Below, in pieces: positions 50,549-62,400 of a DNA stretch of 64,000 bases. Source of the stretch: Juglans regia. Lineage: Eukaryota; Streptophyta; Magnoliopsida; Fagales; Juglandaceae. Where the stretch lies: NCBI RefSeq assembly GCF_001411555.2, contig NC_049905.1:7283053-7347052 (forward strand), read 5' to 3'. The notes under the pieces were generated by a model. That model was not told the origin of the DNA and ran no database searches. It saw only the letters and a list, made by a program, of their open reading frames with translations. Position numbers and translations under genes: made by a program. Positions within the stretch are counted from its first letter, which is position 1. Each line of letters opens with the position of its first letter.

Positions 50549-52194
50549 GTGCTACGCTTTTGCCCGCAACTCAATTGTTGTGTTTTAAAACCCATTTTGA
50601 GGATGTTTGTTATGCATTCTCATCTTGGCTATTTTTTAATCTTTGTGGGCAATCTATTTGTTCTTTAGAGGAATTCTAAATATGTTAAGTGATGGAGTCT
50701 GTTCTTGTTTTATGAACTTTTTTGTCAAATCGCTGGTGGGCTCTATAATCACAAGATTAATGTTATACACAGTTAGTTGTGAAGTGCTCAAGCTTACCAA
50801 TCATTTTGAAAATGAGAAGGATTTGTTATTAAAAAATTAAATTTTTTATTTCTTTTTATGTGAATTTCATATTTATTCATTTATTTTAAAGAAAAGAAAT
50901 TGCATTTATACACTTTACAAGTGCAAATATCATTTCTTTAATCATCAAAACAATTAGAACATAGTGCTAGCAAGCTAGGCAGCCTACAGGTTAGATGACC
51001 TAAAATGGGCATCGATGGAGCGGTCTAGCCTCACGATTTTTGTAGCCAATGGATAGCCATATTGGCGAAGAAAAAGGTCACCAAGAATGTGATTGTTTTG
51101 GCAGAGAGAAGAGAGTGGTTACAAGTTACAACCACAGAGAATCTTGAAAGTTGTGACAGGAAAGCAGGTACTACTGAAAAAATTGATTGGACTCTGGTTG
51201 TTGGTGAAGATATTCACTCCCACCTTGTTTGTTGGAGCATCTCTACCTGAAAGCAAAAGCGTCTCACGGGTAATGGAAGTCAGAACAGATTTGTCACCGA
51301 GCAAATGCCACATGAGACAGATGGGTGGCTGCTAGAGGGCGGTAGATATGAACTTCAAATTTTCAAATTCCTCATTAATAAAAAGAGGATAAGAAAAATG
51401 AAAACCAAATAACAAAAGAAAGTTGCGCACTAAGGTCTCGTTTATTTTGACAATTTATTTCAATTCATCTCATTTAATTGTTATAATTTTTTTAAATTTT
51501 TATACAAAATAAAATAAATAATTCAATTTTTCAATTCTCAAAATAAAAATAATATTATAAATAATATTTTATTTAATTTTTAACTTTCATTTCAACTCAT
51601 TTAAAAAAACTAAAGAGGCCTAAATTTATGCGGAAGAGATGAGAGAAAAAAGGAGTTACTCCAACTATGATACTGGTGATGATTGATGAGGTAACACTGA
51701 ATTTGTGAGCTATTAAAATCATCCCACTATTGATACACGGGGGTGTATGATCAATGTATGAAGCTTTCCTGACTCAAGTGAAGTGGGAACATAAAGTTTA
51801 AGTTTAACTACCCTACTACTACCCATTTACTACTCTTTTTATATTTGATTTTTTTTTAATTTTTTAATTTTACTTACCTTAAAAGAAAATGATAAAAAAA
51901 TAAAAAAACTAAAATACCTTTTGGTAGTAGATGGGTAGTAATAGGGTAGTAAGCCTATTACCCAAAGTTTAAACAGATCACCAAAGCTAAAAACAGAAGT
52001 GCATTGGAAAGATAGAGACATGGATTTTAATTGGAGTTAGAGACCAGCTATACCACGAATTCTAGCTGTTCTTGATAAGCTCTAGCTTGATATCTCCCAA
52101 GGAAATTAACTAGTTATTGAACTTATAAGTTGGTGCGTAAATACATTGTTTATTATGATTCATAACAATTATTAAAAAAATTAAAATGTGAAAT
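50549..52194. other. PCNA 3' flank and MITE-bearing intergenic DNA
   Basis: After the likely 3' UTR there is a family B remnant (about 50815-50937). A family A MITE-like element spans about 51432-51618; its ends, 'aggtctcgtttatttt' and 'aaactaaagaggcct', are roughly inverted. Small frames at 51062-51335 are unrecognised. Confidence 0.5.
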
Positions 52195-52199
52195 TTATT

Positions 52200-52630
52200 T
52201 TTCACACGCACGGGTAAAGTTGAAGAAGAGGTTTGTGGGCTGGATAGTAGGGCTCGTAGACATTGAATCCTTTAACCACTGGGGCTGAGTCCACACCATT
52301 TCGTGGTTGGGGGGACTCTAGCCCATTAGTTACTTCTACTTTTTGTATTAGCGCATTATAGGCCCAATATGAATCCAAGTTAGATCATTTTTCCTTTTTA
52401 ACCTTTTTCTATTATGTAACGTGGAATCTTTAGTTGTTTGTTATTTGGTAGTGCTTGGTTGGTGTGTTGGCAGATATAAGTGGGGACCAAAATTACAACA
52501 TTGTATATTTGAGCAAAGGTTTATACAAATTCCGTTATCTTTTCTCTCACTCTTTCTTCTACAATTTTTTGGATGAGCTCACCCACGAATTGAGGTCCGG
52601 TTCTTTATCCCTCCATTTTGGGGTGTGACA
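52200..52630 (+). repeat. 5' LTR of the Ty3/gypsy element
   Basis: 431 bp, ending GGTGTGACA. The start is mutated from the expected TGTCACA to TTTCACA. Long blocks match the 3' LTR, e.g. 'gtggaatctttagttgtttg' and 'ataagtggggaccaaaat'. Confidence 0.85.
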
Positions 52631-55520
52631 AATATGGTATTGGAGATTTTGATCCAAGACGAAGCCCCATGACAAAAGGGACTCGCATGAACCAATTGTA
52701 GGAAGGACTCGCCTCTCTCAAGAAAATAATAGACTCCCAATTCAAAACTATTAAGACTAAAATGCTGGCTCTCAAATGCATGCCTGAATCTATAATCTAG
52801 CAACTAACTACCTTAATCGTGGAGTTGCAAAAGAACCATAGCCCTTCACGTGGGAGTCTTCAAGTTTGCACTAGCGTCGAGAGGAACGATCTGAACCTGG
52901 AGGAGAAACATATTCAAGGTCAGTAAAAATTGACTTCCCTAGCTTTTAATGGTGAAGATCCTAATATGTAGTTATATAAGGCCAACCATTTCTTTACTTT
53001 CTATAACACATTACCATAATAGAAATTGAGGTTAGCCTCCTTCTATATGAAAGGATAGGATCTTATATGGTTCCAAGATTTAGAGAAATCAGGGAACTTG
53101 AGTAGTGGGGAGGAATTTACTGTGACATTGTTGACTAGGTTTGGACCTAGCTCATATGATGATCCCATGGAGTCCCTAACTCATCTAAAACAAAATGGCA
53201 TTGTGGAGGAGTATAAGTCCAAGTTTGAGGCCTTGTCTAATCGACTAAGGGAATTATCTAATTCCTACAAGTTGAGATATTTTCTTAGTGGGTTAAGGGA
53301 TGATATTCAATTGCTTGTGAGGATGTTTAATCCTGACAACTTACTCACTACTTATAGCCTAGCTAAAATTCAGTAGGAACATATTGGAATTACTAGGAGG
53401 AATTAGAAGGGGGTGCCACATTCCCCTGACTAGAGATTGCTTAAAAATCCATTTACAACTATTCTAATAGCCCCCAAGGGAGCTTCCAAGGCCTTAATGC
53501 CCACTCAAAAGATTAACCAGCATCAAATGAAGGAAATGAGGGATAAGGGGTCGGGTTACTACTGTGATTTCAAGTGGAATCTAAGCCACAAATGTTCCAA
53601 TCCCAAATTATTCTTTAATTTATGATGTTGAGGAATAAGTTTTTGAGGAACTTGAGATGGAAGAGGGCCCAGTTGTGGAGGATAAAGTGGAATTGAGGCA
53701 GAAAACAACCAACTTGAGATCTCCCTATATGCCTTAATTGGCTCCTAAGGTCCCAAAACAATAAGAATACCCACGAGATCTTAAGGGAAGAATTCTAACT
53801 TGGTCGACCTATGAAAATGAACTTTATGCTCTAGTGGCTACCATACAGAAATGTATGTCTTACCTACTTGGGTAGTCCTTTACAATTAGGATTGACCATC
53901 AAAGCCTCAAATACTTGTTGGAACAGAAGGTATGAGCCCCTATGCAGCAAATGTGGATCTCTAAGTTGCTGGTTATGGTCTAGTAGTGGAATTTAAAAGG
54001 GGGTAGGAAAATAAGGTGGTTGATGCTCTTTCTAGAATAAATGAGGGTGCTAATCAGGAAGTAGAGGTCAACATGGCAACATTGTCTATTCCCACTACTA
54101 AATGGTGGGAGAAGGTTAAGGCAACCTATGTTAAGGATCCTTATACAGTGGGCTTGATCTCTCAGCATGAAAAGACACTTTATCCCAAGATTTTTCAGTT
54201 AGAGGTGGGTTATTGCACTGCAAACAGAGGGTAGTGATAGCTAACCATAGAGACTTGAGGCAGTAACTACTATAGATCACTCACATCAGCCTTTTAGGAG
54301 GACATTCAGGGTATGACAAGACCTTACATTGAATCAAAAGGGAATTTTTCTAGTCAAGGCTAAAGACAGACACCAAAAAGTTTATTAGGGAATGTGAAAT
54401 CTGTTAGGGTGTTAAGGCAGATCAATCCAAACAAATTGGCCTATTACAATCCATCCTCATTCCCTCACTACCATGGACTCACATCACTATGGATTTGTGG
54501 AAGGCTTCCATTTTTCTCATTGGTATAATAGCTTATGGGGTAGTAGCAGGAAAGCTCACCAAGTATGCTCTAATCATCCCCCATACCCACCCTTTCTCAG
54601 TTAAGACAATGACTCAGCTGTTTATCAAGCACATTCTAAAATTACATGGAATGCCAATTCCATCATCTTAGATCGAGGGAGCACTTTCACTAGCCTCTTT
54701 TGGTAGGAGCTATTCAACGCTTAGGACACACAATTGACCTTTAGTACCTCCTACCACCCCCAGACTAATGGTCAAATCGAGGCTGTCAACAAGTGTGTAG
54801 AGAATTATCTAAGGAGTTTTGTGGGAGACAAACCTAAGGAATGGGCTAATTGGGTATCCTGGGCTGAGTGGTGGTACAATATCCATAAGCCCTTTTGAAG
54901 CCCTTTATGGCTATGCACCCCCCATGGCTAATTCCCTATATGTCTGGAACTATCAAAGTAGAAGTAGTAGAGGAGAGTTCGATTTAGGGATTCGATCATC
55001 CAGCTCTTGTGACATAATTTACAAAAGGCACAGGAACGCATGAAAAGGTACATGGATTTGAAACAAAATGAGCAAACTTTTGAGGTTGGAGAGTGGGTGT
55101 ACCTCATATTATAGCCATACCATCAGTTATCGGTGGCACGCCGACAGAATCTAAAGCTAGCACTTGGATTCTTTGGCCCCTTTGAGATCATTCAGAAAAT
55201 ACGCGTCGTGGCCTATCGGCTTCAACTCCCACCTTCCTTTTCCATCCATCCCGTCTTTCATGTATCACAGTTGAAGAAGAAGCTCGAGCAACAAGTCACG
55301 ATCATTCCAACTTTGCCTCCAATGGACTCTGAGGGCCTTCTCAACCTTGAGCCAGAAGAAGTTTTGTTTCGTAGACTCAAGAAGTCGAAGAACCAACCCT
55401 TGGTCGAGCTCTTGGTTTGATGGCAAGATCAACAAGCAAAAGATGCCACTTTGACCCATATGTGCTGCTAAAGGAGGCTTGCCCCCACCTTGTGGGTAAG
55501 GTGTTCTAACCAGGGGGCTT

Positions 55521-55928
55521 TGTCACATGCATGAGTAAAGTTGAAGAATAGGTTCTTGGGTTGGATAGCTGGGCTTGAAGACATTGGCTTTCTACTAGAG
55601 GGCTGAATCCACACCATTTCGTGATTAGGGGCCTCTGGCCCATTAGTTATTTCTAATTTTGTATTAGCTCAATATGAATCCAAGTTAGATATTTTTTCCT
55701 ATTTTTTTTTTACCCTTTTCTGTTATGGAATGTGGAATCTTTAGTTGTTTGTCATTTGGTAGCGCTCGGTGGATGTGTTGGCAGGTATAAGTGGGGACCA
55801 AAATATCTTTGAGCAAAAGTTCATACAAATTCTATTATCGTTCTCTCCCTCTTTCTTCTACAATTTTCTAGAGGAGCTCACCTCAAAGTGAGGTCCAGAT
55901 TTTTATTCCTCCATCTCGGGATGTGACA
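55521..55928 (+). repeat. 3' LTR of the Ty3/gypsy element
   Basis: 408 bp, starting TGTCACATG and ending ATGTGACA, so the canonical TG...CA ends sit in a short inverted repeat. A purine-rich 'cagggggc' just before it may be the polypurine tract. Numerous differences from the 5' LTR indicate an old insertion. Confidence 0.87.
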
Positions 55929-55933
55929 TTATT

Positions 55934-56460
55934 CTACCAATTCATGTGATAGGTTTTATGTTTAGTGTGCCAAATAAAAAGATTTGTATCTATATATTTT
56001 TTTATTACATTTAACCTATGAAGATACTCTAAACTAGGTAAAGACAAAAAAGAAAACCTGTTCTTGAACAAAGATAGCAGCACTGTGTGCACGCTCATAT
56101 CCATGGTCAACAGAATGCAAGATAAATCCGTGGAACCGTGGTTTTAATACATGATCAAACGATGGTTTGATCAAGCTGATTTACTCGAACATTCATTCTT
56201 CAGCTTGTGACATGATCGTGTTTCTTAACCAATTTGCCAGGAGTAATTACTTTAGATGTATGTTTTTTTGAGTGGGGCAAAAATATGCAATGAATTTAAT
56301 GCTACAAAGACGGGAATATGATGCAGTAGTACCTAATAGCTAGCCGCTGCCTGACATAAAAACGCAAATAAAGAGACCTTCCCAAGCTAACCAGTCATGT
56401 ATCATATAGCTCACATACATAGATTTAAAAGACTTACATACCTAAACAGTATGGAGATCC
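55934..56460. other. Ceramidase 3' flank
   Basis: AT-rich sequence between the LTR element and the end of the ceramidase gene, probably including its 3' UTR. I see no other feature. Confidence 0.5.
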
Positions 56461-56465
56461 TCATG

Positions 56466-59400
56466 CTACCACGAAAGCACTTGATGAACCTGTGAAATGG
56501 CGTATCGATCCCGTGATACTCTTTGAAGCACAAAATGTCTGATCCTGTACACACCGGTTGGTGTGGATTCGGATATTCTCCATTCTACTGTTGCGTGACT
56601 CCAAGCGCTGAGTTTCGAGGGTCTTGACCACTTAAAACGCAGGCAGAAATCATCATCATCATAAGCGGGAACCCATGTATCCTTTCCACGGAGGATCTCC
56701 ACGAGGACAAATGTACCTTCAGTCATGAGGTCATTTCGGGGGCAAGCTGACCAGAAGGTAACATTCACCAAGTCGCCTTTTTTAAAGGTTGAATTTTCAG
56801 GAACGTCAAAGCTGACATCCCCGAAATTTACTCCACTACTTGTTTCATCAATCAGAACAGGGGTAAGTAAGCTTATTTGCTTATCCAAGAGATCTGGGGG
56901 TTGTGGCCCTTTTTCAACGGCTTTACCACTAATGATAGCACTTGCGAGCTTCTTGAACTCCTGAATGTAGGCACTGAGTGTATGTGGACCATATAGTGTG
57001 GAAGCTCCCTGAGAAGTAAAACATCAGTAAATGAAAAGGGAAAATAATTATAGGCAAAAAGTTGTCACATTATAAAAGTAGAAAATGTTGTAAGGATCAC
57101 TATTTTTACTGCAATTTAATTATTTATTTTAGTTTTGTGTGTGAGTAGCAGTGTTTTGATTCAAGTAGCTACGTAGAAAAAGTAAATAAGAATTCAGGGC
57201 CATTTTAAAGTCATCGCAGTATGGCATGCCTTCTATCTTTTGAAATCACACTATGGCAATTTCAAGGTTCACTGCCTTTAAAAACTTCCTAACCAACTGT
57301 CCTTGGGCGTTGGCTATAATAGGGGATGGGTAGGGGTTAGGAAAAGCACTTAGGTTCAAACCTAACCAAACAGGAAAAATATCAATAATGGCAACATTGG
57401 CAAGCAATCTATTATGGTCGATGAACAACAGAAAAGAGTTCTCAAATAACAAAGTTGTGTCACATGTAACATTTGTTGACTCTCCCTCTGTCTCTCCTGC
57501 CGGGTGTAATACCATCTACACTGCTGATATCAAAGAGTTTCAATTAAGTGTTCGCTGATTATAGCATTTGAATATAGAACTCCGCATGCATATCTGTTCC
57601 TTGATATTAAGACTGACCTCATATCTTTGCACCTGGTACTCTTCAAAGGTAGTCACATACTGTGAATAGGTATTAGTTAACCCTGCTATAACAACATGGA
57701 CATTGTCATGACCATTACTTGTGAGCACTGTCTTCACGGCATCACGGAGACGCCTCCCAGCCATTGTTGTAAATTCTATAAGAACCAAAACAATCAGAAA
57801 AGTCACGAGTGTAAAGGAACACATCCGCTAACATAAAGAAGCATAAATGTGTAGTTAGTTGCCAGAAGCAACAGTAAAAAGTGATTTCCAAGGAAAACAT
57901 ATACGTGCTCCTTAATTTTCTCCATGAGAAATGAATGCATAAGTTACAGTCTACCATAAAAATGGAGTTTAAGAATTGGTTGAGAAGACTAACGTGAATC
58001 TTCCTATATTATAATTAACATTACAATAGAAGAATGGAAGAATAAACAAGGCAACCCACTACCTCCAGGTACACTCAGAATGACTAGCTGTCCTATCCGT
58101 AGGATCTGGAGTGGAAGTATTGAAGGCTGCATAAGCATGGACAAACAAAATTTTTAGAAACTACTGCTATCAGTCTTTACGCAGCCTCTTTTTTTTTTTT
58201 TTTTTTGGGGGGGGGGGTCAAAAGGACTGAATGGCGGTCTCTATAAATCAACGAGATATTATTTAAAAAAAACACTTTGACAGAGATGATAGTAAATTTC
58301 CCAAAACCACTTCATACTCAAATGATCACAATCTTCCAATAATATCATTTTACAAAACCCCAATGTGACGCCATTGCATTGTTTCTCAGGCATGAATACC
58401 AGTTTATAAAAATGCATTTAATAGATGTTATGGCTACCCTCAGGGTATTTGGGAGATTTTTTTGCGACTATGTGGATATCCCGAACCTCAACAATCTAGC
58501 ATCCCTAAAAATTAAACCACAATTTCCAATCTATGAGCTCAAATGAATTATAGCAATCAGTCAATTCTGGGAAAATCATATGTGACGCATTTCTTTAAGC
58601 CCCGTTTGGATAGTGAAAGTATTTCATCTCATCTCATCACATCATTACAACTTTTCCAAATTCCCACACCAAATATAATAAACAATTCAACTTTTTCAAA
58701 TCACAAAATAATAATAATATTAAAAAATAATATTCTAACAATATTTTATTCAACTTTCATCTAAAACCAACTCATCTCATTTTACTATTTAAACTGCACC
58801 TAAAACTAAATAATTACATTCTAATGAAACTTTACACAGTTAGCCATACCATGTTCCTATAGTTTGATATAAGAAATACTATGTTTTTTTGGGCCAGAAA
58901 GACTAGTTTAATACTCAGACTAGACCCTTCACCAGTAACTTTTTATATCTTAAATGGGGCATCTTCTGCACAAAAGGCAATATGTAATTAAAACTTACAG
59001 AAATAGACTAAGAAGCATATGTGATATAGGAATTCAGACCTAAATTATAAAAAGCACATCCAGGCACAGCTTACTAAGATGGCACTACAAGAAATAATGC
59101 TGTTATACACTGCCACCTGCTGACTAAGATAATTTGATTTGGGAAATAAAAAATTCGACCAAGTTTAGGCATTAAAGTATTACAATCTACACAAAAACAA
59201 GAATGCTCATATAAACCAAGTCTGCCACTTACAGCCCAGTCATATGGCTGCTTCATTTCCCCAGTATCAAGCAAAATGGGCTTGGGTTGTTGACAATCAA
59301 TTTGTTCCTTGTCTGGCGTTTTGAGTATGTTGCGCACCAAACTCCAGAAAGGATTTCCCTGAAATAAAATCAGAGTAAACAGTAGCCTAGCAATACATGT

Positions 59401-62400
59401 AAGACCTGAACAGTACAAGAACATTTCATAATGCCCAGCCCATAAAAAATTGCTATTACCAATTACCTTGTCATCTCCTTGCTTAAAGTCAAAAGCTCCT
59501 GGTCCATCTGTTGTTCCGGCAGCAAATGCAAATCCCATTGCAGCAGAGCATGTATTTACCACCTCAGAAGCCCCTCCCTCTCCCTCTCTAGGAAGTGTCA
59601 CCTCAAGTTGTGAGAAATCTATGTTAGTGTGGCGATAGTCAACCTTCCCAATTAATTGTTCGGATGCTTTGTTGAAAAGTTCTACAGCTTTTCTGAATTG
59701 CCTCTCTCCTATTATACGCGTACTTTCAAATTCATCTGGGTAACTGCCATGTTATGTGTGGGCGCAACTTAATATCCACAGAAGCAGCAGATACATATGT
59801 TACAGTGCAAAAGTAAAAATAAAATAAAAACATAAAAGATCTTAGCATGCAGAGGGATGAGTACCCCGGTCCTCGACCATAGCACAACTCATTCTTCCCA
59901 CCACAAGTACTTTGATTGAAGTCACAAGGTAGCCCAGTGTCTATGCAAAATGCTCCAAGAACATTTGGGCTAACATCACCACAGTTTGATTGACAAAAGG
60001 CAGAAACAAATCCAGGCTTGTTAGCCTGCCTGAGAGCAGCCCTGACACGTCTTGCAACGCTCATCTTACTGTCTGCTGGTCTACCAGGAGGAGACTGGAA
60101 GGAAGCAGCAAGCTCCAGTAATTCATGGTCTGCAAAAGAAGAAAAAGTACAAAACATAAATAAATGGAAGTTCGTTCCATTTTTATTTTCTTATAAAAAA
60201 ATTAAGTTCTGCAATCCTTCAAAATCCAAGCTATACATGTGCCGACCTGATGCAAGGTTTATCAGTAAACTATCCTATATCATATCCAAGTCCTTAAAAC
60301 TATATATGTCACATTCAAATTTGCATACTTCACTACTGTTGTTATTAACTTAACTTATGTTGATATTATGGAAAGAAAAACCATCCTTTGCCTTTCATTT
60401 TGCAGTTCTATTCCTGTGATTAATATTTTCACTCAATGTAATTTCTTTTTCTTTTTTGACAAGTCACTCAATGTAATTTCTATATTTAAGTTGCACGGTT
60501 TTTCTATTAAAGGTAGTAGATGCCATATAGCAACCTTCCCTCAATTCTCTTCTCTTCTTTTAAACTGCCTATTTGTTGTACTTTTGCTAGCTTTTTTTTT
60601 TATTTATTTTTTTTATAAGTAATAGATAAATTTTATTGATGTGAATGAAATAGGCATGTACCATGTACACAGGAAGTATACAAAAGAACACCTAAATACA
60701 TTCTAAGAACGATGAACTAAAGACAAGAAATCATGAATATCCTCCCTGTTTAATACAATAACGGAAAACCAAAGTAATAAAGTATGTAGAACAAAATTCT
60801 TCAGCTCCACCATTGTGCGTTCTTTGTCTTCAAAACAGCGCGCATTCCTTTCTGTCCAAATACACCACATGATACACAACGGAATCATCCTCCAAGTTGT
60901 TGCCACTTGATGACTACCCTGCAATTTTCTCCAACAACTCATCAAATCCACCACCCTCAAAGGCATCACCCAAGCAACACCAACCCTTCAAAAGATCTCA
61001 TCCCACAACACCCTTGTTACATTACAATGTAGTAAGAGATGATCCACCGATTCTCCATTCTTTTTACACATGTAGCACCAGTCCAACACTACACATCCTC
61101 TCTTCCTCAAGTTGTCTATGGTCAAGATCTTCCCAAGAGCGGCATTCCAAACAAAATAAGCAACTTTAGATGGCACCCGAGACCTCCAAATGTTCTTCCA
61201 AGGGAATGGAGTGTGATACTGTGTAATCAAAAGGTTATAATACGCCTTAACTGTACATTTCTTTTGATCCTGAACCCTCCACTTCAAGCTATCATGTTGT
61301 GCCATAGTAGTCCCCTTCAACCCTCCATTTCTTTTAATATTTTCATATTCATTTTTGCTTGTTTTTCACATATATTAACACAGAAGCTGACATAGCTTGA
61401 TTACTGGCATGAATCATATTCATTCAAGTACCAATACCTTTGTAGGCAGACATTCCTCACCAAACCCACGACACAAGAAGCAACAAGACCCAATGTAAAT
61501 ACACCAGATACTTTTTGAACCTATTAATTGCTGTACAGCACCTATTAGGCCATTACTCTCAATATAAAGCCTGATGGAGAGTTGGCAAGGAGAAATTTAC
61601 GCGCAATTCTGCGAGAGACAAAAGGATAATTACAAAGAGAAATGATATTTGCAGTCGTAGAGTGCGTAAGCGCGGCACAATCCCTTTGAAAAAAGTAAGT
61701 AAATACGGGACTCATATTAAAAAAAATAATTTTTTAATAGTGGACCCCACTCTTTTTCAAAAGAATTGCGCAGCGGTTGCACATTCCATGACTGCATGTA
61801 GTATTACTCAATTACAAATCATGCCCAAGAAATAGTTTTTTCCTTTTTATCTCTTTGAAGAGCCTTGATCTCTAAAAATGTTGACTTTATCTTAAAAGGG
61901 ACGATCCAGAGAACCAAGGGGAGTGCATGTCAAATTGTGTAACATCTCTTACAACCATGAGCAAGTGATATTAAGTATAGGCAAAAATGCAAGTGCCTTT
62001 TGCGAAAGCATATGTTAAAGCCAGTAAAGTTTGACAACTTAAAATTGTTAAACAAAGCCAAAAATAAACCAAGTAACTGAACAGTAATATAAATTTGTTG
62101 CCTTGTTATTTCTATTCTATTACAGTAATCAATATGGGTCCCAAAAGAAATTATACCACGAATATGTTACTTCTTTAAGGCTACAGTTTCCAGTCTGTTA
62201 TAAAATAAATTTACTGTAATTAAATGCGAGAGCTAGCAACTTACAGTTACTATGAAGGTTAGGAATTATGTTTGAGACTCTTCGTGGGATTCCATCAGCT
62301 CCAAGTCTACCAGAATATGAGATTTCAGTGCCATTCTGCTCAAACCAGTCTTCCATAAATCTTGCGGCAGCACCTTTATTATCCCCACTTATCAATGAAT

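Larger units (their letters stand above)
52195..55933 (+). mobile_element. Defective Ty3/gypsy (chromovirus-like) LTR retrotransposon
   Basis: A complete but dead element lies between TTATT duplications (52195-52199 and 55929-55933). The 5' LTR is 52200-52630 and the 3' LTR 55521-55928. A primer-binding-site-like 'tggtattggag' follows the 5' LTR, matching the initiator-Met tRNA type. Inside, in plus frames broken by stops, are gag (about 52950-53640, with a CCHC-like CDFKWNLSHKC end), RNase H (about 53795-54060, TYENELYALV), integrase (about 54240-54900, the HSGYDKT zinc region and TSYHPQTNGQIEAVN) and a chromodomain-like end (about 55100-55480). Protease and most of reverse transcriptase are missing, so the ~3.3-kb (LTR-excluded ~2.9-kb) interior is a deletion derivative. 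A Tekay/Reina-type chromovirus is my best guess. Confidence 0.88.

Noticed and set aside
52195..55933. Endogenous viral sequence
   Set aside because: Two LTRs, a gag-RNase H-integrase-chromodomain order and a 5-bp target duplication fit an ordinary plant Ty3/gypsy element. No envelope, movement or coat protein is seen.
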